This document shows, piece after piece, positions 1 through 7,161 of a stretch of 12,662 bases of DNA. The translations under genes were made by a program, and so were the position numbers. A model generated the notes under the pieces. It was not told the DNA's origin. It did not search any database and saw only the letters and a program-made list of their open reading frames with translations. The DNA is from an uncultured Lachnospiraceae bacterium (GTDB lineage Bacteria; Bacillota; Clostridia; Lachnospirales; Lachnospiraceae), in NCBI GenBank assembly GCA_902782625.1, contig CACZNZ010000020.1, positions 1-12,662 on the forward strand, given 5' to 3'. Each line of letters starts with the position of its first letter. The stretch's first letter is position 1.

Positions 1-2
1 AG

Positions 3-824
3 ACCCTGGCCAGGCTTATGAAAAACAAGCTGGCTGTGTTTGGCTTGTTTGTGCTGTGTGTTCTGGTCCTGACAGCCATTTTTGCCGATGTGATCGCTCC
101 TTACCGCTATGATGAAATGGATCTGCTCGGTGCTTTTAAGTTTCCCTGCAGAGAACATATCTTCGGTACGGATGAGTTTGGCCGGGATATCTTCAGCCGG
201 GTAGTTTACGGTTCCCGGATTTCCCTGAAGGTGGGCTTTATCGCGGTTGGCATTGCTGTGGTGGCGGGCGGCCTTTTAGGCGCAGTGTCCGGTTACTATG
301 GCGGCTGGAGAGATAACCTGATCATGCGTGCTATGGATGTCATCATGTCCATTCCTGCTACGCTCCTGGCCATTTCCATCGCGGCAGCCTTAGGTGCCGG
401 TCTTACCAATCTTATGATCGCTACAGGGATCGCTTCGATCCCGACCTATGCCCGGATTGTCCGCGCTTCGGTACTGGGTATCAAGGAACAGGAATTTGTA
501 GAAGCAGCCAGGGCAGTGGGTACAGGGGATTTTACCATTTTGTGCAAGCATATCCTGCCAAATTGTCTCGCCCCTATTATTGTACAGGCTACCCTGGGGG
601 TTGCTTTTGCAATTCTTACAGCTGCCGGTCTGAGCTTCATCGGCCTTGGTATTGAACCGCCTACGCCGGAGTGGGGCGCCATGCTTTCCAATGCCCGAAC
701 CTATATCCGGGACTACTCCTATATGTGCCTGTTCCCGGGCCTTGCCATCGCCATCACCATTTTCAGTCTGAATGTGCTGGGCGACGGCCTAAGGGATGCA
801 TTGGATCCCAAACTCAGGCAGTAA
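3..824 (+). CDS. DppC/OppC-type peptide ABC transporter permease (5' end outside window)
   Basis: Inner permease subunit of a dipeptide/oligopeptide ABC importer; it would pair with a DppB-type permease to form the membrane channel. The reading frame is open to the left edge, and the residues before the Met at 18 (TLAR-L-M-KNKLAVFG) match the usual DppC N-terminus, where an Arg/Lys-rich stretch precedes the first membrane helix. I therefore treat the Met at 18 as internal and the gene as 5'-truncated. A first helix is followed by a periplasmic-type segment with FGTDEFGRDIFSR, typical of the family. The cytoplasmic EAA loop that docks onto the ATPases starts near residue 162 (counted from the Met at 18) and ends in HILPN. 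The end LNVLGDGLRDALDPKLR is the classic DppC C-terminus. The two ATPase genes follow directly, after 81 bases. Substrate (di- versus oligopeptide, or another Dpp-family ligand such as nickel) cannot be told from this subunit alone. Confidence 0.93.
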   Translation, partial: TLARLMKNKLAVFGLFVLCVLVLTAIFADVIAPYRYDEMDLLGAFKFPCREHIFGTDEFGRDIFSRVVYGSRISLKVGFIAVGIAVVAGGLLGAVSGYYGGWRDNLIMRAMDVIMSIPATLLAISIAAALGAGLTNLMIATGIASIPTYARIVRASVLGIKEQEFVEAARAVGTGDFTILCKHILPNCLAPIIVQATLGVAFAILTAAGLSFIGLGIEPPTPEWGAMLSNARTYIRDYSYMCLFPGLAIAITIFSLNVLGDGLRDALDPKLRQ

Positions 825-849
825 GGTAATCGATGCGCCATTTGCTTTT

Positions 850-869
850 CGCCTTGAATGAATAAGGCG
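850..869 (+). other. small hairpin in the permease-ATPase gap
   Basis: CGCCTT (850-855) and AAGGCG (864-869) form a perfect 6-bp stem with an 8-base loop. There is no T run after it, so it is not an intrinsic terminator. It may mark an mRNA processing or stability point between the permease and ATPase genes. The alternative ATG at 858 lies in its loop and has no Shine-Dalgarno sequence, which argues for the later ATPase start at 906. Confidence 0.45.
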
Positions 870-905
870 GGGGCAGATCAGTATTCAAAGAAAAGTGGTA
901 GAAGC

Positions 906-1886
906 ATGAATGATATTTTGAAAATAGAAGACCTCACCGTGGAATACCGTTCAGGAAAGCGCCATATCCATGCCGTGAACAACCTTGATCTTGAGGTGGG
1001 AGAGGGAGAGGCACTTGGTTTTGTCGGTGAGACGGGTGCGGGCAAGACAACGACGGCCTTAAGTATCCTTCGAATCCTGCCGGATCCCCCGGCAAAGGTA
1101 CTGGGGGGAAGGGTGATGTTCAAAGGCCAGGACCTCTTTCGGCTGAGCGAGGGTGAAATGCGCCAGATCCGGGGAGAAGAAATTGCCATGATTTTCCAGG
1201 ATCCCATGACATCTCTGGATCCGGTTAAGACCGTGGGAGATCAGATCTGTGAGATGATTCTCCTGCACAGACATTGCACCAGAAAAGAAGCCTGGAAGCA
1301 GGCCGGCGATATGCTGGAGACTGTTGGCATAGAGCGGGATCGGGCAGGAGATTATCCGCACCAGTTTTCCGGCGGTATGAAGCAGAGGGTAGTGATCGCC
1401 ATCGCCCTTTCCTGTAATCCGTCGCTGCTTATTGCCGATGAGCCTACGACAGCCCTGGATGTGACGATTCAGGCACAGATACTGGAACTTATGAAAAACC
1501 TCAAGAAAAAATACCAGTCCTCCATGATCATGATTACTCACGATCTTGGGATTGTGGCGGAGATCTGTGAAAAGGTGGCCATCATGTATGCAGGCGGTGT
1601 GCTGGAATACGGAAATGTGTTCGACATTTACAAGAATCCCCGCCATCCCTACACCCATGCTCTGTTTGATTCCATCCCGGATGTCAATCGGGATCAGGAA
1701 CGGTTGAAGGTGATTGCAGGTCTGCCTCCGGATCCTGCCAACATTCCCTCCGGCTGTCCTTTCCATCCCCGCTGTCCCTATTGCACCAGGCAGTGCGAAA
1801 CCGAGAAGCCGGAAAAGGAATACCTGAGCGATACCCATTGGGTTAAGTGCTTCCGGGCACCAGTAAGAGGGGAGGAACCGTCATGA
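906..1886 (+). CDS. DppD/OppD-type peptide ABC transporter ATPase
   Basis: First of two paired ATPases that power the peptide importer. The protein has about 326 residues, normal for the family. Walker A GETGAGKT lies at 41-48, the signature FSGGMKQR at 154-161, Walker B with DE at 178-179, and the switch His at 212. The C-terminal oligopeptide-transporter extension carries cysteines at 284, 290, 293, 297 and 315, in the spacing where DppD proteins keep a conserved Cys set, reported in at least one mycobacterial DppD to bind an iron-sulphur cluster. I chose ATG 906 over ATG 858 because [14 protein letters not shown] is the usual family start, while the 858 codon sits in a hairpin loop without a ribosome binding site; the site before 906 (AAGTGG) is itself weak. 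The stop overlaps the next start by ATGA, so translation is probably coupled to the partner ATPase. Confidence 0.95.
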   Translation: MNDILKIEDLTVEYRSGKRHIHAVNNLDLEVGEGEALGFVGETGAGKTTTALSILRILPDPPAKVLGGRVMFKGQDLFRLSEGEMRQIRGEEIAMIFQDPMTSLDPVKTVGDQICEMILLHRHCTRKEAWKQAGDMLETVGIERDRAGDYPHQFSGGMKQRVVIAIALSCNPSLLIADEPTTALDVTIQAQILELMKNLKKKYQSSMIMITHDLGIVAEICEKVAIMYAGGVLEYGNVFDIYKNPRHPYTHALFDSIPDVNRDQERLKVIAGLPPDPANIPSGCPFHPRCPYCTRQCETEKPEKEYLSDTHWVKCFRAPVRGEEPS

Positions 1887-2842
1887 GCGAACCGTTGCTG
1901 GAGGTCAGGCACCTCAGAAAATATTTTCCCACCAGGAAAGGCATGCTGCACGCCGTGGACGATGTGAGCTTTTCCATCGAGGAAGGAAAAACCCTTGGGC
2001 TGGTTGGCGAATCCGGTTGTGGAAAATCCACAACCGGCCGCCTGATCTTAAGGCTGCATGAGGCTACTGGCGGGGAAATCCTTTTCCGCGGAAAAAACCT
2101 GCAGGAGCTTTCTCCCCGCGAGATGCGCCAGATGCGAAAGAAAATGCAGATTGTCTTCCAGGATCCCTACTCCTCCCTCAATCCAAGGATGAGCGTAAAG
2201 AGCCTCATAGAAGAATCTCTCTTGCAGCAGAATCGCCAGATGAGATCAGCAGAGCGGGAGAAAAGGGTATTTCATATCATGGATCTGGTAGGCCTGGAGA
2301 GAAGACTGGCTCATGCTTATCCCCATGAGCTGGACGGAGGCCGCAGGCAAAGGATCGGAATCGCGCGGGCCCTGATTCTCGAACCGGAATTCGTGGTGCT
2401 GGACGAGCCTGTGTCCGCTCTTGATGTCTGTGTTCAGGCTCAGATTCTGAATCTGCTTATGGATCTTCAGAAGGAACTGAATCTGACCTACCTGTTTATT
2501 TCTCATAACCTGAGCGTGGTAAAGCATATCAGTGACCAGATTGCCGTCATGTATCTGGGTAAACTGGTGGAGACGGCGGATCATGAGACTATCTTCAAAA
2601 ATCCCATACATCCCTATACCAAGGCGCTGCTTTCTGCCATTCCGATTCCCGATCCTGCGGTTCATCCGGACAGGATTATACTGGAGGGAGATGTGACCAG
2701 TCCGATTAACCCGGCTCCTGGCTGCAGATTCCGCGCACGCTGCCGCTTTTGCATGCCGGTATGCGCCAGTGAGGAGCCTGAGCTGAAGAAATATGGGAAC
2801 AGTATGGCGGCCTGCCATTTGTGCGGCGGAGGGCATGAATAA
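1883..2842 (+). CDS. DppF/OppF-type peptide ABC transporter ATPase
   Basis: Second ATPase of the importer, about 319 residues. Start ATG 1883 has a strong GGGGAGGAA ribosome binding site just upstream and overlaps the stop of the preceding ATPase (ATGA); an in-frame GTG at 1847 has no such support. Walker A GESGCGKST begins at 42, Walker B DE is at 174-175, and the switch His is at 208 within ISHN. The ABC signature reads LDGGR (150-154), with Asp in place of the usual Ser of LSGGQ; the following QRIGIARAL is normal. I believe this variant recurs in Firmicute DppF-like proteins, so it is probably not a defect. The C-terminal extension is cysteine-rich (281, 287, 290, 294, 311, 314), as in the partner. 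It normally forms a heterodimer with the DppD-like subunit. Confidence 0.95.
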   Translation: MSEPLLEVRHLRKYFPTRKGMLHAVDDVSFSIEEGKTLGLVGESGCGKSTTGRLILRLHEATGGEILFRGKNLQELSPREMRQMRKKMQIVFQDPYSSLNPRMSVKSLIEESLLQQNRQMRSAEREKRVFHIMDLVGLERRLAHAYPHELDGGRRQRIGIARALILEPEFVVLDEPVSALDVCVQAQILNLLMDLQKELNLTYLFISHNLSVVKHISDQIAVMYLGKLVETADHETIFKNPIHPYTKALLSAIPIPDPAVHPDRIILEGDVTSPINPAPGCRFRARCRFCMPVCASEEPELKKYGNSMAACHLCGGGHE

Positions 2843-2845
2843 AAG

Positions 2846-4351
2846 ATGGACAGGAGCACAGAAGATCGTTTTACGTCATTAATGCAGAAGATTGACTATC
2901 TGAACAATATCAGCCAGACCCTTTCCTGGGATATGCGTGTCATGATGCCCAAAGATGCCGCTGAATACCGGGGTCGTGAGATGGGCTTTCTCGCCGGGCA
3001 GATTCATGAACTGGAGACATCCTCCGAGATGGATTTCCTTCTTGGAGAACTGGAGGCGCTTCCTCCTGAGAATGAGATCCTTCAGGCCATGGTGAAAAAG
3101 GCACGCTATACCTATGACAGACTGTCAAAGGTACCAGAGGGTCTCTATGCCGCTTATGCGGACCACAACCTCAAGACTGAACATGTATGGGCTTGTGCCA
3201 GGGAACAAAATGATTTTCAGATGGTTCTTCCCTACCTGAAGAAAGAGTTTGCCTACAAAAAGGAATTGATCAGCTGTGCCGGTTTTGCCGACGATCCGGT
3301 GACCGGCCTTATGGACGAGTGGGAAAAGGGAACGACCCGACAGCAGATAGACCGGCTTTTTGATGAGCTGAAAGACCAGCTGGTTCCTTTTGTGGCAAAG
3401 CTGCGCATGGAGCCTTCGCCGGATCTGTCTGTGCTGAAAGGACGTTTTCCAAAGGAGAAGCAGAAGGCTTTCTGCCATGAAGTGCTTCAGGCAGTGGGAT
3501 ATGATTTTGACAAAGGCCGGGTAGATGAAGGTGCCCATCCATATACTACCTTCAACTTCCGAAAAGATATTCGTTTTACCTGCCGTTATTTTGAGGATGA
3601 TTTTACGAGGGCAGTTCTGTCCAGCCTTCATGAGGGAGGCCACGCCATCCATTGGCAGAATATGGGGCCGGAGCTCGACGGGACGACTCTGGCCGTATCC
3701 ACTTCCCTGCCGATAGACGAATCCCAGGCCCGTTTCCAGGAAAATATCCTGGGCCGCAGCCTGGCTTTCTGGGAGCACTTCCTGCCTGTTGCAGCAACCT
3801 ATTTCCCTGAACTGGAAGGACTTTCACCGGAATGCTTCTACAGAGCCCTGAATGCGCTTCATGTTTCTCCGATCCGGCTTACTTCAGATGAGCTTACCTA
3901 CAACCTCCATATCATTATGAGGTATGAACTGGAAAAGGCCCTTTTTGATGGAACGCTGTCTTTTGAGGAACTCCCCGCTGCCTGGAATGAGAAAATAAAA
4001 GATTATCTTGGCGTATGCCCGAAAAATGATGCGGAGGGCGTGTTGCAGGATATGCATTGGTTTAGCGGATATATCTGTTATTTTCACAGCTATGTGCTGG
4101 GAAACTGCTATGACGGCCATTTTCTGCATGCTATGAAAAAAGATATTCCGGATCTGTTCGGACAGGTGAGAAAGGGAGATTTTTCACAGATACTGGACTG
4201 GAATGTGAAGCATATTCATCGCTTTGCCGCAACAAAAACCCCTGATCAGGTGCTGATGGATTCCACAGGGGAGAAACTTTCTGCAGATCGTTACATAAAG
4301 TACCTTAAGGATAAATACACCGAAATCTACAGAATGCAGGGGGAGATGTAG
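2846..4351 (+). CDS. M32 family (Taq-type) metallocarboxypeptidase
   Basis: Cytoplasmic zinc carboxypeptidase of 501 residues, the usual size for this family, which removes C-terminal residues from peptides. No signal peptide is present. The metal motif HEGGH is at 262-266 (His262, His266 ligands; Glu263 catalytic base). The third ligand is Glu292 in DESQARFQEN, 26 residues after the second His, the same spacing as in characterised M32 enzymes. The family DxRxT motif (DIRFT), the SDELTYNLH helix and the LQDMHW...GYICYFHSYVLGN segment are all visible. Two motif positions differ from the usual form: DESQ for HESQ and HPY for HPF. It starts 3 bases after the DppF-like stop, with GGAGGG about 12 bases upstream as a loosely spaced ribosome binding site. 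Its place behind a peptide importer suggests that it digests the imported peptides. Confidence 0.93.
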   Translation: MDRSTEDRFTSLMQKIDYLNNISQTLSWDMRVMMPKDAAEYRGREMGFLAGQIHELETSSEMDFLLGELEALPPENEILQAMVKKARYTYDRLSKVPEGLYAAYADHNLKTEHVWACAREQNDFQMVLPYLKKEFAYKKELISCAGFADDPVTGLMDEWEKGTTRQQIDRLFDELKDQLVPFVAKLRMEPSPDLSVLKGRFPKEKQKAFCHEVLQAVGYDFDKGRVDEGAHPYTTFNFRKDIRFTCRYFEDDFTRAVLSSLHEGGHAIHWQNMGPELDGTTLAVSTSLPIDESQARFQENILGRSLAFWEHFLPVAATYFPELEGLSPECFYRALNALHVSPIRLTSDELTYNLHIIMRYELEKALFDGTLSFEELPAAWNEKIKDYLGVCPKNDAEGVLQDMHWFSGYICYFHSYVLGNCYDGHFLHAMKKDIPDLFGQVRKGDFSQILDWNVKHIHRFAATKTPDQVLMDSTGEKLSADRYIKYLKDKYTEIYRMQGEM

Positions 4352-4375
4352 AATACTTTGTTTTTGGAGGAGAAA

Positions 4376-5647
4376 ATGAACAGAAAATACAAGTGTATTC
4401 GTTGCGGCCGGCTCTATGATGGTCTGACTGAAGAGTGGAAGAGCAATCAGCAGATCCTTGTGGAAGGCGACCGGATCGCCCAGGTCGGACAATCAGTTCC
4501 TTCCCCGGAAGGCACGGAGGAAATTGATCTTAGCGCTTACCAGGTAACGCCTGGCCTGATCGACGCTCATATGCACATGGATTTCCTGGACTGGCACAGC
4601 ATCCGGGAGGAGGTCTATACCACTTCAGAAGAAGCAAAGACGCTTGCCATTGCCCGTTGTGCAAAAAAGACTCTGCAAAGAGGTTTTACTACGGTCCGTC
4701 ATGTAGGAGGTATCACGAGCAAAGGTTATGGAGTCCTGGATGTAAAACGTGCTATTGACGCTGGCTGGCTGGAGGGAGCCCGTATTGTCGCCGCTCCCCT
4801 GTTTTTGTGTTCGCCGGGCAGTCACGGGGATTTGTCTCAGGGATTCTCCCGCAATCCTGAACTGTCCGCTCTTCTCCAGCAGCAGCGAACAACTCTGGGC
4901 AGCGGCAAGGATTTCTTTACCGGAGCAGTAAGGGAACAGATTAAATACGGCAGTGATTTTATCAAGATCATGGCTACCGGTGGTTTTTTTACTCCCAACG
5001 ATACGCCCATTCAGCAGCAGCTGAATGATGAAGAACTGGAAGCTATCATCCGTACCGCCCATGAATTGGGGAAAAAGGTGACGGCCCATGTATACACCCC
5101 TGCCCTGATGCAGAAGCTCATTCGCTTTGGAATCGATGGTATGGAGCACGGTTCCCTCATGGATAAAGAAACCGCAGCTCTGTTTGAAGAAAAAGACCTG
5201 TACCTGGTTCCTACTTTTTCTCCTTATGAGGAGGCGGTCCATTACGATCCGGAAGCGATTAAGGATAAACAGCCTGAGTTCCGGCAGAAGCTGGAGCTGT
5301 ACAAGGACGCCCTGCAGGCCGGGAGGGAGGTAATCTGCAGCAGCAGGATCAGGCTGGGTTATGGAACGGACTTCGTGGCAAATCATCAGAATTACGAGAG
5401 CGGATATGAATTCATGGCATGGAGGAAGAGCGGCATGGATCCCTTCAGCGCTTTAAAGGCTGCTACGCGCACCAATGCCGGGATTCTGGAGCTTTCGAAA
5501 GACATTGGTTCCATAGAAGCAGGAAAATACGCAGACATCTCAGCCTGGCGGCGGGATATCATGCGCGATCCCCAGGCCTTGCTCGACTGCGCTTTTGTGA
5601 TGAAGGAAGGGAAGGTTTACGATACAGAGTCCTGCATCAGAGAATGA
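4376..5647 (+). CDS. amidohydrolase, Xaa-Pro/Xaa-Arg dipeptidase-like (metal-dependent, cytoplasmic)
   Basis: Binuclear metal hydrolase of the amidohydrolase superfamily, about 423 residues, without a signal peptide. The complete ligand set is visible: HxH at 65 and 67 (DAHMHMD), the Lys expected to be carboxylated at 197 (IKIMATGG), His238, His258 (MEHG) and Asp332 (GYGTDF). The IKIMATGG...H...EHG pattern matches the imidazolonepropionase-related branch that includes prolidase-like and Xaa-Arg/Lys dipeptidases, so cleavage of a dipeptide or N-acyl amino acid is the best guess. ATG 4376 is chosen because GGAGG lies at 4366-4370, five bases upstream; the in-frame TTG at 4358 has no support. 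It follows the M32 gene after 24 bases and is probably the last gene of the peptide operon. Unusually, the first strand holds CxxC (residues 7 and 10). Exact substrate is unknown. Confidence 0.88.
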   Translation: MNRKYKCIRCGRLYDGLTEEWKSNQQILVEGDRIAQVGQSVPSPEGTEEIDLSAYQVTPGLIDAHMHMDFLDWHSIREEVYTTSEEAKTLAIARCAKKTLQRGFTTVRHVGGITSKGYGVLDVKRAIDAGWLEGARIVAAPLFLCSPGSHGDLSQGFSRNPELSALLQQQRTTLGSGKDFFTGAVREQIKYGSDFIKIMATGGFFTPNDTPIQQQLNDEELEAIIRTAHELGKKVTAHVYTPALMQKLIRFGIDGMEHGSLMDKETAALFEEKDLYLVPTFSPYEEAVHYDPEAIKDKQPEFRQKLELYKDALQAGREVICSSRIRLGYGTDFVANHQNYESGYEFMAWRKSGMDPFSALKAATRTNAGILELSKDIGSIEAGKYADISAWRRDIMRDPQALLDCAFVMKEGKVYDTESCIRE

Positions 5648-5716
5648 TGTTGCTTTTCATACCCGCCTGTGCAGGATAATGCATCAATGCCGTCAGAGGC
5701 GGCGCAAATCCGGCGC

Positions 5717-5753
5717 AGCAAACGACAAAGTAAACTATACTTTATCGTTTGCT
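5717..5753. repeat. 16-bp inverted repeat, possible terminator or operator between operons
   Basis: Arms 5717-5732 and 5738-5753 are complementary at 15 of 16 positions and enclose a 5-base loop (AACTA). The one mismatch is C-A in + strand RNA but would be a G-U pair in - strand RNA. The right arm is followed only by TTAAATA, so it is a poor intrinsic terminator by the usual rule. It lies 69 bases after the amidohydrolase stop and about 70 bases before the nucleoside-importer promoter. The whole 5648-5904 gap holds this repeat, the promoter and operator-like repeats listed below, and no gene that I can see. Confidence 0.55.
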
Positions 5754-5807
5754 TTAAATAATGAATATGTCAGTAATTTGGGCAAAATACCAAGAGAAAG
5801 TCTATAA

Positions 5808-5826
5808 GCAATAAAATATTTCTTGC
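5808..5826. promoter_or_regulatory. imperfect palindrome overlapping the -35 box (operator candidate)
   Basis: GCAATAAA (5808-5815) and TTTCTTGC (5819-5826) are inverted copies with one mismatch around a 3-base centre. The right arm covers most of the -35 box of the nucleoside-importer promoter, where a bound repressor would block RNA polymerase. The DNA is AT-rich, so chance is possible. No cognate regulator gene is in the window. Confidence 0.3.
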
Positions 5827-5851
5827 ATTTCTAACAGAAAAAGTCTATACT
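5823..5851 (+). promoter_or_regulatory. sigma-A promoter of the nucleoside-importer operon
   Basis: TTGCAT (5823-5828) and TATACT (5846-5851) are separated by exactly 17 bases. Transcription would start near 5858, giving a leader of about 47 bases that ends in the CAGGAGGG ribosome binding site before ATG 5905. The leader is too short for a known purine riboswitch. Confidence 0.7.
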
Positions 5852-5904
5852 GTATCCAGTAACTATTTAACGCTTTATTGTAAGGAACCAGACAGGAGGG
5901 TCTT

Positions 5905-7026
5905 ATGAAAGCAAGAAAAATTTGGATGAGTTTGGCGATGGCCGCAGCAACTGCTGCTATGCTGACAGCAGGTGTCTGGGCAGAGGACATGAGAGTGGCT
6001 ATGGTGACGGACTATGGCGATATTACAGACCAGTCCTTCAACCAGACGACTTATGGAGCCTGCAAGGCATACTGCGAGGCAAATGGAGTAGACTTTACAT
6101 ATTACAAACCGGAGGGAGACTCTACCGCTGACCGCGTTGCTATGATTGATAAGGCTATTGAAGACGACTATAATGTCATTGTGATGCCCGGCTATGCTTT
6201 TGGTGAAGCTATTTCTGAGGAGGCAGAGTTCTATCCGGAAATCAAATTCATCGGCCTGGATGTTTCCGAGGCGGACCTGACCGGAGCTACCGGAGCGGAC
6301 AGCTATTCAGAGGAAAACGTGTTTACCGCTACTTACCAGGAAGAGTATTCCGGTTTCATGGCTGGTTATGCAGCGGTGAAGATGGGCTATACCAAGCTTG
6401 GTTATCTTGGCGGCATGGCAGTTCCGGCTGTTATCCGTTTCGGTTACGGTTTCGTACAGGGCGCTGATGTGGCAGCTGGTGAGATTGGCGCGGATGTTTC
6501 CATGAATTATGCTTATGGCAACCAGTTCTATGGTGATGCGGATATCACGGCAGCTATGGATACCTGGTATGCAGGCGGCACGGAAGTCGTCTTTGCCTGC
6601 GGCGGCGGTATCTTTACTTCTGCAGCAGAAGCGGCTGCGAAGGTTGGCGGCAAGGTGATCGGTGTTGACGTGGATCAGTCCCCGACGATCGATGGTGCCT
6701 ACGGAGAAGGCATGACGGTTACTTCTGCCACAAAGGGTCTTGCTGCTACTGTGGATACTGTCCTTGCTGCCATCCAGGCAGATGAGTGGGATCAGTACGG
6801 CGGTCAGTGCATGAATCTTGGCATGGTATCAGCAGATGATCCTTCTCTGAACTATGTTTCTCTTCCGGAAGATACCACCCAGTGGAATGATTCCTTTACT
6901 GTAGAGGATTATTATGCACTCGTAGCCAGTCTTGCGAATGGCGACATCGAGGTGTCTGGTGATACCAGTGCTGCGGAGCCCTCTGCGGAGAATTTCTCTG
7001 TGAACTTCCAGGGCAACATTAAGTAA
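5905..7026 (+). CDS. BMP-family nucleoside-binding protein of an ABC importer, without lipobox
   Basis: Extracytoplasmic substrate-binding protein of 373 residues, in the family of Bacillus NupN, Treponema PnrA and Streptococcus RnsB, which bind purine and/or pyrimidine nucleosides. The mature part opens with RVAMVTDYGDITDQSFNQ, the typical BMP start, followed by the family pattern DDYNVIVMPGYAFGEAI, KFIGLDVSEA, and EEYSGFMAGYAAVKMG...LGYLGGMAVPAVIRF. The N-terminus (MKARK, a hydrophobic stretch, then AGVWA-ED) is a good signal peptide with a likely signal peptidase I site after VWA. No cysteine occurs in it, so the usual lipid anchor of Gram-positive binding proteins is missing. The Ser/Ala/Glu-rich tail (residues about 350-373) has no sortase or membrane anchor. 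ATG 5905 has CAGGAGGG six to seven bases upstream. It heads the importer operon; the ligand is inferred from the family and not shown. Confidence 0.93.
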   Translation: MKARKIWMSLAMAAATAAMLTAGVWAEDMRVAMVTDYGDITDQSFNQTTYGACKAYCEANGVDFTYYKPEGDSTADRVAMIDKAIEDDYNVIVMPGYAFGEAISEEAEFYPEIKFIGLDVSEADLTGATGADSYSEENVFTATYQEEYSGFMAGYAAVKMGYTKLGYLGGMAVPAVIRFGYGFVQGADVAAGEIGADVSMNYAYGNQFYGDADITAAMDTWYAGGTEVVFACGGGIFTSAAEAAAKVGGKVIGVDVDQSPTIDGAYGEGMTVTSATKGLAATVDTVLAAIQADEWDQYGGQCMNLGMVSADDPSLNYVSLPEDTTQWNDSFTVEDYYALVASLANGDIEVSGDTSAAEPSAENFSVNFQGNIK

Positions 7027-7070
7027 AGCCAGTTTTTAATATGAGATCTTCAGTTTCCTGAATTCAACAT

Positions 7071-7106
7071 AGCCAGCAGATTCTTTTCCAACAGTTTCTG
7101 CTGGCT
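7071..7106 (+). terminator. stem-loop between binding-protein and ATPase genes (attenuator candidate)
   Basis: AGCCAGCAGA (7071-7080) and TCTGCTGGCT (7097-7106) form a perfect 10-bp stem with a 16-base loop. A further AAC/GTT pairing lies just outside. The following TGTTGGTT is only partly T-rich, so termination would be incomplete. Hairpins in this place often let the binding protein be made in excess over the transporter, by partial termination or by protecting the 3' end of the upstream mRNA. The 135-base gap 7027-7161 holds no gene. Confidence 0.55.
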
Positions 7107-7143
7107 TGTTGGTTATGGAGATGCTGACGTCAGGTTTTTATAG

Positions 7144-7152
7144 AAAGGCGGG
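7144..7152 (+). promoter_or_regulatory. ribosome binding site supporting a GTG start
   Basis: AAAGGCGGG lies 9 bases before GTG 7162 and resembles AAAGGAGG with one change. It decides the non-ATG start of the importer ATPase, since no in-frame ATG with a better site exists before the conserved N-terminus. Confidence 0.6.
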
Positions 7153-7161
7153 TAAGAGAAC

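Noticed and set aside
1059..1838. Long antisense open frame (259 codons) opposite the DppD-like ATPase gene
   Set aside because: It mirrors a strongly conserved ABC ATPase on the + strand, its translation resembles no known family, and no promoter or ribosome binding site was seen.
3125..3778. Antisense open frame (217 codons) opposite the M32 carboxypeptidase gene
   Set aside because: It lies fully inside a convincing M32 gene and its product has no family features.
4625..5386. Long antisense open frame (253 codons) opposite the amidohydrolase gene
   Set aside because: The + strand frame has all metal ligands in order; the antisense product shows no recognisable domain and is a codon-bias shadow.
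5755..5904. Purine riboswitch ahead of the nucleoside importer
   Set aside because: The conserved core of the purine aptamer and its three-way junction are not visible, and the leader after the predicted start site is only about 47 bases.
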